Below are positions 1-12,619 of a stretch of 64,000 bases of DNA, in pieces. The position numbers and the translations under genes were made by a program. The notes beneath the pieces were generated by a model that was not told the DNA's origin, did not search any database, and was given only the letters and a program-made list of their open reading frames with translations. Numbering within the stretch: the stretch's first letter is position 1; every line of letters begins with the position of its first letter. This DNA comes from Liolophura sinensis (lineage: Eukaryota > Mollusca > Polyplacophora > Chitonida > Chitonidae), in the NCBI RefSeq assembly GCF_032854445.1, contig NC_088303.1, positions 13,833,501 to 13,897,500 of the forward strand. The letters run 5' to 3'.

Positions 1-939
1 ACAATACCAGTTCCCAAAGTACCATGTAAGAAATAATATATAAATAGCAAATAAAGCTGGTAACATGTAAGAGAGAAGCACTCAACGGTTTTCAATAATG
101 CATTTAAGACGTACCAGACATACCATCAAGTATCTCGTGTTCCGTGAATAATTTCCAGATGGAACACAAATATAAATACTTCAGATGGAACTCAAATATT
201 AATACCTCAGCTGCGTTTTGATGTAAAAACTTGGATGCTTATACGTCCCCTACAACCCAGGTTAAGCAGAATTAGCACTGTGAGATGCACAGATCGACAG
301 AGATCACCGTAGACCATGTCTGTATTTGCCAGAAAGAGTGTTAACCTAAAACTAAAGACAGATCTACGATGTGTTACATGAATATCGACTGTGACTCAAT
401 TTACTAAATTTCAAAACTGCTGAAAAGCGATCGAACTCACTACAAGCAACTTTCCTTTAGCAAGCGGTGTTTTCGTGAACATATTCTTAAAGGCAATCTT
501 TAAATAATATGAAATAACACATGGTGAAGACGTTTTTCGTTCAAATGTAAAAAAATCATCACAAATAAATGGTTTTCATCATAAATGGGATCTGCAACCA
601 AATTATTCCAATATTTATTTTTTAGTTATCATGTTAAATTTTTTTTTATTCTAAAATGGTGACTTTCAATATATTAAAATAACTGCATTTTAAACTGCAT
701 TTAAACTGAACATAACTGCATTTAAAACTAAACTAATTCTTCTTAATCCATGAATGTATAGGTTTTTATCATATAAATGTTTACATTAACGGTTGGAGTA
801 CATGTTAGAGACCGAATTTTACAGGTTAGATGTGACCATTTAACTATCACACTGTCTTCGCTGCTCTGGGTTTACTCTGCACGCTGTAGTGTTTTGTATC
901 TGTTGGATTTTCGTAACGAATATACTTGCTTCTTTTCAG
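1..939. other. AT-rich stretch left of the first visible exon
   Basis: I see no recognisable gene here. An open frame runs from 777 into the first exon of the plus-strand gene, but a good acceptor (polypyrimidine then CAG) ends at 939, so 777-939 is read here as intron. The 5' exons of that gene, including any signal peptide, probably lie left of the window. Confidence 0.5.
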
Positions 940-1864
940 GGCGATTGGTTTTACCCGACATCGAAAACAATCAATTCAACCCGATTATGATTAGCCGAAC
1001 TAAACGAGGGGTTGTTGGTGAGGCCCCCTGTCAAAATTGTACAGAGCAACCTGAGGGAGGGAAAACTGCTGAGTTAACAGAAGCCCAGTGGTCAGATGTT
1101 AATGGAAAGACTCTTGGCCGAGAAAAGCGATCCTTGTTTTACAGCCAGAAAGCACAAGAAAAAATGGATAAACTATTTGAGTACAGATCATCCATAACCG
1201 CGGCAAACTGTAAAAGTCGCACTGAAAGTGAACTGTATCTTCACGGCGACGTCAGCTACGGGGTGGACAAACAGTTCGAGGCGGAGGCCCGCACTGCTCT
1301 TAGGCTCTCTCACTTCCTGTCTAACTACCTGCAAAACGTTATCCCGGGAGAAAGTTACGCAGACTTCCGGCCAGCACAGGTACTCCACAAGGATCAGCTT
1401 TTTGGGGAAGTCATATCAAATGTCATGGCCAACCACAAAATTAGATCAAGTGGAATATTTTACGATGTGCACGCTTTTCCAAATTTCAACTCTACCACAA
1501 CCCGCGAATTTTTCGGGCCTTACGCATGGCGTACAAAGGAAAATGAGTTTTACGCTCACGACACAGCCGGGCTGAAGACGCTATACATCAACGAAGAGTG
1601 GTTTCAGGAAATGAAACAACGCTGGAGAACAAACATGGATGGAATGAAGAAATACAAAATGAAACCTTTTGTCAGGTACGATTACTCCGTCCCCAGGAAT
1701 TACAGGTTTGAGTTTTACCCCATAAAGTACAGAGCACCCTCGCTCAAACATGGCAGATGGACACGGCCCAGGTTTAAATGCGACGGCCAGATAGACGACT
1801 GGGTGATGACATTCGTGGTACCATTTTTCGGGAAAGATCAGCTGAGACGAAATTTACAATTCAA
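940..1864 (+). CDS. Ectodomain exon (Cache region)
   Basis: The acceptor is TTCTTTTCAG and the donor is GTAAGTAA after TTCAA. The exon enters with two bases of a split codon and leaves two. Cysteines CQNC, NCKS and FKCDG are visible. A dibasic KRG near the start could be a processing site, which is inference only. Confidence 0.75.
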
Positions 1865-4800
1865 GTAAGTAATCAGTGATTAAAAGCTCTGAAAACCTCG
1901 AATACTTTATAACTCTAAACGTGTTACAGGACACTTGTCCATCAAAATACGAAGAACATTTCCAGGCTAAAGTAATTTGGGCTCAAGCTGTATGTTTAGT
2001 TTATTGTTCATTGTTGTTATTGCGATTAGTTTTCATGGGCAGAAAACATAGTTACGTATTACCCATAAGAACAATGGCCTATTCAGCTTACACGTACGAG
2101 TCGCCATGAGGCGCGGAAAGGTACCTCATTCATTTCGCACTCGACGATGATTGCATGACTGTATTAATTGTTCCTTCTGCGGACATGATAGTTCATCATG
2201 GATTTTGGACACCGTCGGGAAAGGCTCTCCGGTAATGGCATGTGCCCAGAATTGGCCACTTCTAATAAAGTCTGTGGTACGTTTCCACGGGTTTGGTAAC
2301 CATAAAAATGCAGCCATTTCAGTAGTGGGCCTAGTGGTTAGCCAGCGCGGTACAAAGACCCAGAAGCCTGTCGATAGTTGCGATTTCAAGCTCTGCTGAA
2401 AGTGACTTTCTCTCATACGCAGGAAGGTCTACCATCAAACTGTGAATGGTTGTGGGTTTCTCCCCGGGGCTCTGCCAGGTTTCCATTTCCCACCATAATG
2501 CTGGCCACCGTTGCATAAGTGGAATATTCTTGAGTACGAAGTAAAACACCGATCAAATAAATAAATTTATGTAGTGAAGGAGCGGGCTGTGGACGACTGT
2601 TTGAGATGAGTGTCCTTCAGTCACTAGAACACATAAGGTTCTGATTCAATTCCTAACCTTGAACAGGGAATCTGTGGATTCCTCGTTTTCACTGTTATTT
2701 GCGTAGTCTTGCGTTAGTTGGCTACGGCATGTCGTATACCAGAATGGTGTGCAGGAATATGTGTTACATTTGGGAAAGTTCGCCATTAACTTGGGCAGAG
2801 CATGTCTTCAGTTATGCCGAAGTGACGTTTAGCTATAATCATTCACTCGTCAGTAACTTGCCAACGATTGCTGGTTTTCCCCTGGTACTCCGGTTTTCTC
2901 ACCAATTAAACTGACTACTGTCGCATAGGTGAAAACTTCTTGATTCCTCTTTCTTCGATCTATAAAAAATTGGTTATTCCCAGGGGTGTAGTGACAGTTG
3001 ATGTATTGTTGTCGGGATTGGACATCAACCAATGTCCTCAGCCTTACCACGTGGCCAATGCTTTCAAGAACACAGCTCGCTGTCCTTATCCGTCCACCAC
3101 TGTAAGTGTTTACGCACAGTTATGTGTAATATGTAAATAAGCATATACATGAAAAAGCATATATATTCCAATTTGATGGATTTTTTATCAATAATAATAA
3201 TGTGATTCTCAGCGACATTTCTGTCATCGATCTAATTCTGCCGAAGCCATGATGTTAGGGGTAGAGTAATTTGCTACTATTTAAACATTTACATGAACAG
3301 TAAGAATAAAACGCTACTTGAGGAGAATTGAAAATTGGTCGTATTTCAACGGTTACTTGCATAAACCAGGATTCTGCTGGTAGACTAAGCATCCCCGAGT
3401 CCCTTTGCATTGCTTTAATTTTGTTGCATGTTAAATGTCATGACAATACAGTACTTTGAGTGATTCTAGATCAGTGACGCCCATTTAATTTGGAATCAGC
3501 ACCAGATAACATCGTTTGCCTTATTCTGTTTAAGCCATGGTGCTAGGGAGCCTGGAATTTGCTACCATTTAAGCATTTACTCGAACATTTCGAATAAATT
3601 AACTGAGGTAAATCGACAAAAGGCGGTATTTCACCGGTATTTGTGACCATTTGCCAATCACCACACTGTCGTCTCTGCTCTGGTTTTACTCTTTATGCTG
3701 TAAGTCTTTTATTATAGTATAAGATGTCTGTAAGCTATAAACCACAAGCCTTTGTGCGAATTAGGTTAGCTTCTGAGCTGTTGATTTACGATAGGAATAG
3801 GAAACCTCGTTCTGCAGGTGGTTTCCTCTGAGCCCGGTTTTCTTTTCTATAGACCTGAACATTGTCACATTAACACAGTATTGTTTGAGGGCCGTGTAAA
3901 TCGCTTCTCCTATAGAGGAATTCACCCTAACATCTTAATATTTCCATAGTTCTTTGGTGATTTGTGTTGAACGTTGTTGTGGAAATTGGCCTTTCCATCA
4001 TTGATCTGGAACGTTTGTTACAGCTGACGATTGGTATAGGAATTTCTGTTCCGACGCCTGAAGTTTAGAATTAAACATGAAGAGTTTATCTAGATGTTAC
4101 AGGCTTTAGCTGAGTTTTATAAGAGACGAACCGTCAGCGTCACCACTTTAGTTGATCACTTCGATTAGAAAAAAGAAAAAAAGATTTATACCAAGCCACA
4201 AACTTAAGATACAGTATAATAAATGCCATTGAACTCTGGAATATTTGGCGACCCTATATATATTTTGAGTAAATATGACCTGCTACATTTTTTTGTGTGT
4301 GCCTAGTGTTCCCCATTGTCCCGTTACGGGTTTAACAAGGGCGGCTACAAGTGTGCTTGTAGTCAAGGTTACGAGTACGCCCACTTGGATGGCCGGGGGT
4401 GGATAGAAGGCACACTTCTGGAGAGGGAGTTCCAGAAGAAACAGAGTGGACTCTTTCACAGGTACGTACGAGAAAACCTTGCTTGTATATCCGGTTTCCT
4501 CCACCCATAAACCTGACTGCTGCCATATTAGTGATACACCCATGAGCACAAAACACTAAAGAAATAAACAACTATATACATAAGTAAATAAATAAATAAA
4601 TAAATAGATAAATAAATAGATAAATAAAACTGTGATTTATTGAGAACGATGTTTATAATACCATCTCTCTGACTGCACTGATCAAATAAATGAATAAATA
4701 AGTAAATAAATAAATAAATAAATACATCTGTAACATCTTGAGAAAAATGTTTGCACTGCCATCTCTCCTTCCACACTAATCAAATAAATAAATAAATACA

Positions 4801-5944
4801 ATTGTGACATCTTGAGAACGATATTCTATGATGCCATCTCACTGACCGCACTAACCCACTTTCGTCGGTATTAAACATTTGGGACACTGTATGCACGGCT
4901 TCATTGCATGATACATTGGCTATGACTTACATCTGGTTATGTAAGTATGTCTTCCAAGTCTTTGATCCCAGATGCGAGCGGACGTTGACCCAATCTGCAT
5001 ACCTCTGGGGTAAAATCACTATTACATTACTGTAAGAAGGGCTTTCTGTTCGTGGTCTTACATATGAGGTGAATCATTTAGAATCCTATTGTGTGGTGCA
5101 TCAACAGAATTGCTTAAAAGAAGTGCACTGGCGTAATTGCTTCCTCGTCAGTTGGCAGAGTGCCAGGAAGTGGATTCACGTGAGGAAAATACAAAGCCAA
5201 TGTCTGGATTAAAATTGGTTTTCTCAGTTTTATGATATTTACCTAAACATATATAAAACATTACAATGGCTCTGGGGTTATTCTCATTGTAAAGCAGAAT
5301 ACAGGGCTTTGTATTTTTTTTTTCTTCTCTTGTATTTGTAGCTAGGTGGCGTTTAATTATCAGAATTTAGGATGGTTGGATGGCTGTTTGAATTATTGGC
5401 TTTTCTTTTGATGCACGCTAAGAACGAGATTAAGATATGACACATGAAGAGTAACTATAACTGCTGTTTATTTGTGACCCAGAAAAACATTTACATATTT
5501 CTCGTGCGCAGTAGCGTCTTCTTTGTTCTTTGCCTTTATGTTTCTTAAGTTGGAAATGAACACTTTAGTTCACATAAGGTGGATTAAATTTTGACGTCCA
5601 ATATACGCCTCCGCCTTTATCGGATAGGATATTATCAATAGTCTATTAACACACTTTTGATATTACCCAGTGTTAAACAACCATTTTTACCTGTCCTCTT
5701 TGTTTCATATGAATATGGAAGTCTGGCTTTATCAGCTTACATACCATTCAAACCGGCGTTCCACGGCTATACTATATAGGTTGTTGTCACATATTCTCTT
5801 TTTTCTCTCAGGTTTGACGTGATGAAGTGCCGAGTTGCCGGAGGCGCCGATACAACGAGATCAGTGCCACTTTTAGTTTTATTACTATTATTTATTTGTA
5901 ACATTTCCCAGCTGATTTTACATGACCATAATAAATATTTATAA
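940..5944 (+). CDS. GPR158/GPR179-like ectodomain protein (Cache plus EGF-like), 5'-partial, four exons
   Basis: Four exons (940-1864, 2984-3101, 4307-4461, 5812-5944) join with matching phases into about 442 residues ending at TAA 5942-5944. The first long exon fits the Cache-type ectodomain of the orphan class C receptors GPR158/GPR179, ending in a stretch with WVMTFVVPFFG. The next exon carries VTVDV...LDINQC, which matches the conserved junction into the EGF-like module of those receptors; the third adds the Cys-rich part with GGYKCACSQGYEY. In GPR158/179 a seven-helix domain follows. Here the last exon holds only a short linker, one hydrophobic segment (VPLLVLLLLFICNISQLIL) and seven more residues. 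The product should therefore be extracellular and held by one segment or a lipid anchor. The first exons are missing. Family assignment rests on remembered motifs, not a search; the missing receptor domain is read directly from the sequence. Confidence 0.72.
2323..2571 (+). mobile_element. SINE, plus orientation, diverged, inside intron
   Basis: A tRNA-like head (GTGGGCCTAGTGGTTAGCC) is followed by a body ending in ACCATAATGCTGGCCACC, ATATTCTTGAGTACG and an AAATAAATAAA tail. This is the plus-orientation form of the common SINE in this window. It lies between the first two visible exons of the ectodomain gene. Confidence 0.7.
2984..3101 (+). CDS. Ectodomain exon (junction into EGF-like module)
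   Basis: The acceptor is TTATTCCCAG and the donor is GTAAGTGT. The exon starts with one base that completes a split Lys codon and ends in phase 0. It encodes GVVTVDV...LDINQC, then a Cys in ARCPYPSTT. This short motif is the best family match in the gene. Confidence 0.78.
4307..4461 (+). CDS. Ectodomain exon (EGF-like Cys-rich segment)
   Basis: The acceptor is TTTTTGTGTGTGCCTAG and the donor is GTACGTAC. It enters in phase 0 with TGT (Cys) and leaves two bases. Its CSPLSRYGF...YKCACSQGY pattern resembles the C-x-P-...-Y-E-C-x-C order in GPR158-type ectodomains. Confidence 0.75.
4560..4800. repeat. (AAAT)n-rich tandem segments
   Basis: Three loose copies of a segment (ATCTTGAGAACGATG-like start, CCATCTCTCTGAC-like middle) are separated by AAATAAATAAAT/GATAAATA microsatellite runs. 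Open frames here encode only low-complexity residues. It lies in the last intron of the ectodomain gene. Confidence 0.75.
5812..5944 (+). CDS. Terminal exon: linker, hydrophobic segment, stop
   Basis: The acceptor is TTTTTTCTCTCAG. One base completes Arg, then FDVMKCRVAGGADTTRS, a hydrophobic run of about 19 residues, HDHNKYL and TAA. Small residues (GGAD) before the hydrophobic run would suit a GPI attachment site, but the polar seven-residue tail fits a single-pass type I anchor better. Confidence 0.7.
5930..5935 (+). terminator. Candidate poly(A) signal AATAAA
   Basis: AATAAA overlaps the last codons of the ectodomain gene, 7 bases before the stop codon. A T/GT-rich tract follows (TTTTATTTCGTTATTTCTTG and beyond), which fits a downstream element. 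If used, the 3' UTR is extremely short. Confidence 0.45.
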
Positions 5945-8668
5945 CACGGAAATTTTGAGCTTTTATTTCGTTATTTCTTGAGTTTTGTGTTGCTGTTTGT
6001 CACGTGTGATCACGAGTCATTAGCTACATGTCAACCGCTAATAGAGTCTCGCGGTTTCATAGCCATATACGCTTGTCACTCATACAGAATCAACCCAGAG
6101 CTAGGCACTATGCATATGTCTGGGTTTGATATTTCTACCGCCAAACTTTTCTGATCTATCTCTTTAATCCTTTATCATGACAAAATTATTCTTGAATAAA
6201 TCAGATCAGCTGCACATTGCAAACACATAGAAGTTTATGAAGCGCTTTTTAAAAATTTCCCTATCTTTGCAGAAGTTTACAATTGAAGTAATGCACAGTG
6301 ATTATTCATATTTGTTTTTTCTGGGACAATCATTTACTTGTCCAGAATTGTCTTTGTTGTTAGGCCCTAAAACAGATCTGATACTGACATCTTGGACCAA
6401 AACGCAATCACTTTTACCTTTAAGGAATACATTTCTTGCCTTTTTTCTTATCTGACTGATAATTATCATTGTTTAATATGGGAGGCGTTTGTTTGATGGA
6501 ACAGTGACTTTGGCCCGAAACTGATCTGGGTTATGGTTGAAACGATACATTCTATATATTCTGATGCAATGACAGACAGTCGGGTATGTGAAGTATGTCA
6601 CGAAGATGGCAGAAATATTTCTCATTTTAAAAAGACGAAGAATGGGAGTTTTGGTTTGAGTCACAGTTGGTTATAGAGCACAGTCATTCAGCTTTATATC
6701 AAGGCCACAGTTATGTTTACAAAATGAAAGCATAGGGTGATACCACACTGATTTGATCGCTATAGTTACATGGCAAAGTGCGATGATTTCCTTTGACACC
6801 CGTTATGTTTTCCCCAACTGTAGGCAACCGCCTGCTGTGGTACGAATGAAAATAGTCGTGCATAAGGTGTTGAATACCCATTAGTCATAGACATAAATTG
6901 TGATTAGACCCTTTCTAGACAATGTATAGGCGTATAAAGTTGACGCTCCTATCGTGGCTATGACACATTAGTATAATTGCAGAAACCCAGTTTACCTGCG
7001 ATTTATTGGGTCAGCAATCAGTTGAATCTGGCATTTATATTCGGTTTGCTCATTGCTATAATAAGCGCCCATTGATGGCCAAGATCACAAGCAAACCTGA
7101 CACTTCTTGGAAACGTCTGACCGAAACAGTGAATGGCTAACTATACCCCAGGTGGTATGTACATACACCTCACGGAAGATTTTGCAATGCATCGAGATTC
7201 ACATGGTAAATATTGAGCGATCAATGACCAAGACGATGTAGGTCTCACACGGGTCTCACAAGATATTTCGCAATGCACTGTATTGTTGCTATAGCTATAA
7301 CCCTCTATCTTCAAACTAACATTGCTCAAAGTAAGAGATAGAATTTTCAGAGCTTTGTGGATGTATATCAGATGGAAAGCATTTCTCAGTGCGCTAGTTG
7401 CTATAACAAATTAAGACTGAGCAGATGGGGAAAAAGCCAGGACAGCCGCATTTTCACGGCATAATATGGAAGGAGGGAAAATATTCTGCCAGCGAACAGC
7501 CGTCTTTCAACGACCGATGTGGGAGCTGTCCCTGATGTAAAGCCAGAGGCTACTGAGAACCCGAAGGTTATTGCCAGAGTATGGATGTCTGTCAAAATGA
7601 GTAGTGGCGAATGACGTCATGCTCCCCAAGTCCTGCCTTGCAACCTTCATCAGCATTATACAGACACGGCGACGTTATAGGCGACGTTACAAGTAGAATC
7701 AGGTATGCCTATAGGGTCGTAGCACTATAATCATAATACAAACTATGCTGAGTTGCTGAGACATAATAAGCGTGATGTCCAGTTTGTTCAATAGCCTTGT
7801 AATTTACACTAGTTCTCTGAAGTCTGTCTTTTTTATATCGATTTATAAGGGATCGTTTTATAGAAAAAAAACTGAAACATCCAAGAAAAAAATTGAACAT
7901 CCAAGACGTGAACAATTTGATGTATATTTTAATATATGAGTCCCATTACGATGTCTGGTAATACGCCTAGACTTTGACAAGTAAGGTCGCTTGTTCGAAT
8001 GCTCATTTTGCGACCTCTGCTATACCCTAAGATGAAGGGTTTTCTAATCCTAATAACTTTACACCCCCGTATGAAAAAGACACTACTTTTTTAAAGAGCG
8101 AATGCGTTTCCATCATTCCCCACCATGTAACTAAAACTGGATGAACATTGTCTTTTGGTAGCATTAAGAGTAATTTAAGACGAATTTGTACCATCAAGGT
8201 AAGATAACTCTTGAGGGATTTTAAGCATAATGGTTGGTGAGATGAATTTTGTACAGGTAAGTACACCTCTAATCCACTGGTTAGATCAAACCAGTTATCA
8301 TCACTCACTAATGCTGCAATGAATAAGTAGGCATTGCATGCCTTCCGCTACAGTCAAATCGGATCAGACTGGAAACAGATATCTTACTGTAGTGTCGAGT
8401 CGAATGGCTGGATCTTTCAATGTTTCAAACTTTGACGGTTAGCAGTGAGGATTGGCGTTGTATACCCAACCAGTACACAACAGTGTTCATTGTTTTAATG
8501 ATACTGTATGCTAAATGTGATGCCAACAAGGCGTTTTGAGGAATTTTAGACCAGTGACGTTTGGTGATTAAAATGAAATTAACATCACTGCATTTTTGTG
8601 TACGAAATTCTGCTTAAACCTTGGTGTTTTAGGAGTCATGTAAATTGCTATTATATAAGCATGTACGG
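5945..8668. other. No recognisable gene
   Basis: AT-rich intergenic DNA with only short, unrelated open frames. I see no receptor-like transmembrane exons here that could extend the upstream gene. Confidence 0.5.
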
Positions 8669-8890
8669 GTGCCTCCTTGGCCTAGGGGTAAGCACGCCTG
8701 CACGACGCAATGGCTCAGGAGCCTTCCACCAATGCGGTTGCTGATAGTTCAAATCCATCCCATGCTGGCTTCCTCTGCGGTCGTACGTGGCAAGCCAACC
8801 TGCTGATGGTCATGGGTTCCCCCGGGATCTGCCCTGTTAAATCAACTTGAATCTGTAACGCCACCTTCTAGGAGATGTAAGACAGGGTAA
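8669..8890 (+). mobile_element. SINE, plus orientation, head preserved
   Basis: A tRNA-like head (CCTTGGCCTAGGGGTAAGC, with a B-box-like GATAGTTCAAATCC) is followed by the body motifs ATGCTGGCTTCCTCTGCGG and CAACCTGCTGATGG. The 3' part is diverged or truncated. Confidence 0.7.
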
Positions 8891-11016
8891 GATAATGGCA
8901 CAAGTGCAATGTTACCCAAAACTTAGGTGTAAGAATCTTTTTTGTACTTCATAAGAAAATTGTTACAGTGGTTTCAAATACAAATACCTGTCTCTGGCAA
9001 AAAGAGTCATCACATGACCTCAGTAGAGGTCAACGCCACTAGTTCTACAGTGTACCCAACCCTCATTTCTTAGGGTGCCATTTTTCGTCCTCGCGGGTAG
9101 ATGCCACAAAGCCATTCTTTGACTTATGTCAAAATGTCAAAGTGATTTTAACCCTTAATCTTTTTTACTGAAAACATTAAGCAAACCTAATGCTGGGACA
9201 AACACGTCAGAATTTAACCTGCTTGGGCCATAAACTGCGTTTATTTTTTGTATATATATTCTGACATAAGACAAAATTCGCTTTGTGGTCAGAAAAATCA
9301 ACTGATGCTCATTTAAAAGTGGATAAGGAAACAGACAACCATCAGAAATATTAGTGTAGATTAATAGATTGTCAATGTATTTTTCATTTCTTTTAATTCT
9401 TATGAATATATTTTCACCGACCACAGCATAGAAATACTGATAAGGGGTGTATTTTATTGGCATATATGTACGTCTACAATCATTTTCTTCAAACTTTGAT
9501 GTTCTCAAATTTCGTTTATAGCTGACCTAAGAGATACAATGCGAATGAAACTAACATGGACATATACGCAATTTGCATACAAATCTTTTTTTATAGCTGC
9601 CTTTAAATTAAAAGAAAAAACATGTTGTTTATCAGCCTTTTTTCCAGAGTGGAAAATAAGATTCACGCTCTGATGACAAAATATCATGCTGCTTGATTAA
9701 AAAGTGCTCTTATGACAGATACATCATGTAGTTTACACTATAAAAGATACATAGATATGGTTATATTTATAATGATGACATGACTATTAAATATATCTAA
9801 AAGTATGTTATAGAATTTCTATGACGAATTATATATCACAGCCTATTTGCATACAGCGTAAACATGACCATGAAACACAGTTTGCCTCCCTGACGACGAG
9901 ATTCTAAGAACTTCCACGTCTCTCTTGTCTCCACGGAGAAACGAAGCACTGGTTCAAGTAATGTAAGCTCGCTGTACCATTGCATGAAATTTACAATTTA
10001 AAGCATAATGGACTGGTTCATGAGATACATGATTATTATAATTTACTTATGCCAAGTGAAATAAAACAACATTCTGGTCTCTGTGGGAACAAACCAGAAT
10101 ATCTATTCTTAAGAATTAATCGACAGTAACCCATAAGTCTTATGGGAGACAAACTTGCTCTTACACTTATACCAGACAAACTTTTTAATCAAATTTTCAT
10201 ACTAAGTAATTTGGCATGCCTAAACTGGGAAGGTTTACATTTATTTATCCACTGCTAAATGTCATCATAGTGTACCGGAACTGTGACACGAACCTTTGCC
10301 AACTTATCACTCCAATTCTCTAATGTTTCCTTTCAGAAAACTAATCAGCCCACATTAAGCTGGCAGGGTAAGGGTAACGAGCTGGTATTATATACAAACA
10401 TCTTTGTTCCACAGGGATGTATACACCTATACAAAGCAGATTTAAACATGTCTGTAATTGTATTCTTAAAATTGCCAAGAAAACTATCTTCTTTGCTATG
10501 ATTTATACTTAATTGTCTGATTGGCATTCAACGCTGAACTCCAGAATATTTCACTTAATCAACGCCATTCAGATTTATGGGTTTAAGTGTGCAGAGTAAC
10601 CATTTAGCCTCGCACGGCTGACTTCGCCAGTTACCACTATACAGCCTGGCGTAAAGAAATGCACATCTGAATTTCTCCAAGGAACATACTGATGTACCGG
10701 ACGAAAGAGAAAGTCCTGACTTGGGAGAAAATATATATCTTCTTAATACGTCTATGAAAAAACCCTGGACCCTTCCAAGATCTGTTTGGCTGAAAAAATG
10801 GTGATTATGTCCTGTTCTAAATTTTCAAAATATAAACTCCAGAGTCGTAACAAATCGCCATGTATTAATGTTAGCTTTTCAGTAGTTAGATGGCTTTGAT
10901 GCCACATTGTCTCATTGGTCACTGGCTTAAAAATTCTTCTGAAGCCGCGAGAACATGACCGCCTTCGCGGAGACACACCCACACTGTTTCAGTCAAAAAT
11001 GTTTCAAATTGTTTGT
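8891..11016. other. No recognisable gene; may include 3' UTR of the small ORF to the right
   Basis: AT-rich sequence with several short open frames and no family I recognise. Its right end would be downstream (minus strand) of the ORF at 11017-11304. Confidence 0.45.
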
Positions 11017-11304
11017 TTATCCACACAATGGCTTCATTGCAATCATGTTTTCTGCACAAGTGAGTGGTAAGTTGACTACTTTGAGGAGCGCCTCGCAGAC
11101 GCCCTTCAGTGGTTCTACACAGGCGCTGAACGGAAGTAAGAAGATGTACCACCAGGCCACAAAGAAAGCAATAGGCCACCCCAAAAACCAGAGGATGAGG
11201 AACCAAAGGATACCCCACAAAAGTCCGGGGCATATTCCACCCTTCCCTGACCCTTTGCCTTGGCCTTGACCCGCTCCTTCACCTTGGCCTTCACCAGATC
11301 CCAT
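11017..11304 (-). CDS. Small Gly-rich, hydrophobic, Cys-bearing protein (95 aa), single exon
   Basis: The ORF starts MGSGEGQGEGAGQGQGKGS. A strongly hydrophobic region follows, with two likely membrane segments (about residues 24-44 and 45-60: GLLWGILWFLILWFLGW, then PIAFFVAWWYIFLLP). The C-terminal third has regularly placed cysteines (FSACVEPLKGVCEALL, LTCAENM, PLCG). The composition, the sharp change from Gly/charged to hydrophobic and the ordered cysteines suggest a real short protein. It resembles uncharacterised short proteins of invertebrates that I recall only vaguely, so no function is given. The ORF is intronless; an untranslated 5' exon is possible. Confidence 0.55.
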   Translation of the reverse strand: MGSGEGQGEGAGQGQGKGSGKGGICPGLLWGILWFLILWFLGWPIAFFVAWWYIFLLPFSACVEPLKGVCEALLKVVNLPLTCAENMIAMKPLCG

Positions 11305-12599
11305 GATGACAAGGTCAAATTAACCGTCCCTTCCTAGCTCTAGGAATTACGAAATCCGATTTATCCTAGACACGGATGTCACTGAGCGTTTGCCTGAAAG
11401 ATAAGAGCAGACATTTAGAAATCCAGTTGTAAAATTAAGCAATGTACAAGATCCTTCTATCAATACCAAGTAATGGCACGCGGTGTAGATTTATTTAAAG
11501 GAAATTTATATTTCTGTCCTCAAGATAAATATACACTTTTCGTGGTAAATATTCTATACTGACTACATTCATGCACTGGTCTTTCACGCAAGCAGTGAAT
11601 TATGTGATCTAGTGGGAATGACTTATTTCAAATTCGAAGTGAGAGCATGGTGATACCGCATAAAATGCATGTAAATTTTTATTCACGTCACATCTGTGTG
11701 CTTATACGTACAAGTAGACTGAACAAACATTGCACCACTTATCTGGCGCAACTTTCTACGCATCCTTACGCTCTACACTTCATATTTTGACAGTTCATTT
11801 AAATTAAATTCATTTATTTAATTTAGTAATATTTTCCTCTGATTTATTTGAGAGTTATTTGTATCATCGGGGAAATACATTTATCAAAACATTATGCTGT
11901 TTTTTCTGGTAACTTTGATCGTTTGTTGTTAGGTAATGGTGTTTGACAAGGTATGTGCTGATAGTGACCTACATCTGCATGGCAACAGGCGCCGTTCTAC
12001 TTGCTGAGGGAATGGAGTCATCCAGTGCGGGCCATTTTGTGACCAGCGTGGCTTGCTTCGATACTGCACACGCGTCACAACAACTCAGTCACAATAGAGA
12101 GATCGCTCAGTGCTGAGTCTGCACTCGTGCAGTGTCCCCGGTGTAAGACACATTGATTTGTATACACGGGTTCACTGAACCCTTATGGTAAACAATCTAA
12201 GAAGGTTGTTAGTTGTTTTGCGCTGTGTATACCTGTATTAGTTTTGGTTGAACTATCCTTTCCAATCTGTTATTCAATACAAATTTGTTTTTGTGTGTTG
12301 CGCGTTTTAAATGCCAGAGTTAGTTTCTGTTGAACAAACTTTGGTTTGAACTTAATCAGCTTGATATTTATTTCACAGCCGGACTCATAGGATCTCGGGA
12401 TTGTTTCCATGGTCAATTTGTAAACGCTCTGTATGTATTCTGAGAAGTTTATCTTCGAACAATATGACCTGTGGGTTGGAGGCCACCATTTAGTATTGAA
12501 CAAAATGTTACAGCATGGTTCATGTATCGCCATAGTAATGTAGGCCTACTCATTATTTGCTTGAATGTTTTTTTTTACACCGATCGCAAGAATGCTTCT
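11305..12599. other. No recognisable gene; possible promoter region
   Basis: The left part would be upstream of the minus-strand small ORF. The segment 11980-12160 is locally GC-richer than its surroundings and could be a promoter or first exon, but no exon chain can be supported. Confidence 0.4.
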
Positions 12600-12619
12600 C
12601 AAATATGACGGTGGTCTGA

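Noticed and set aside
777-939. N-terminal extension of the ectodomain ORF
   Set aside because: A strong acceptor at 939 and loss of family-like sequence upstream point to intron read-through.
4528-4776. Minus-strand frame with YLFIYLFIYLF repeats
   Set aside because: Translation of an (AAAT)n microsatellite.
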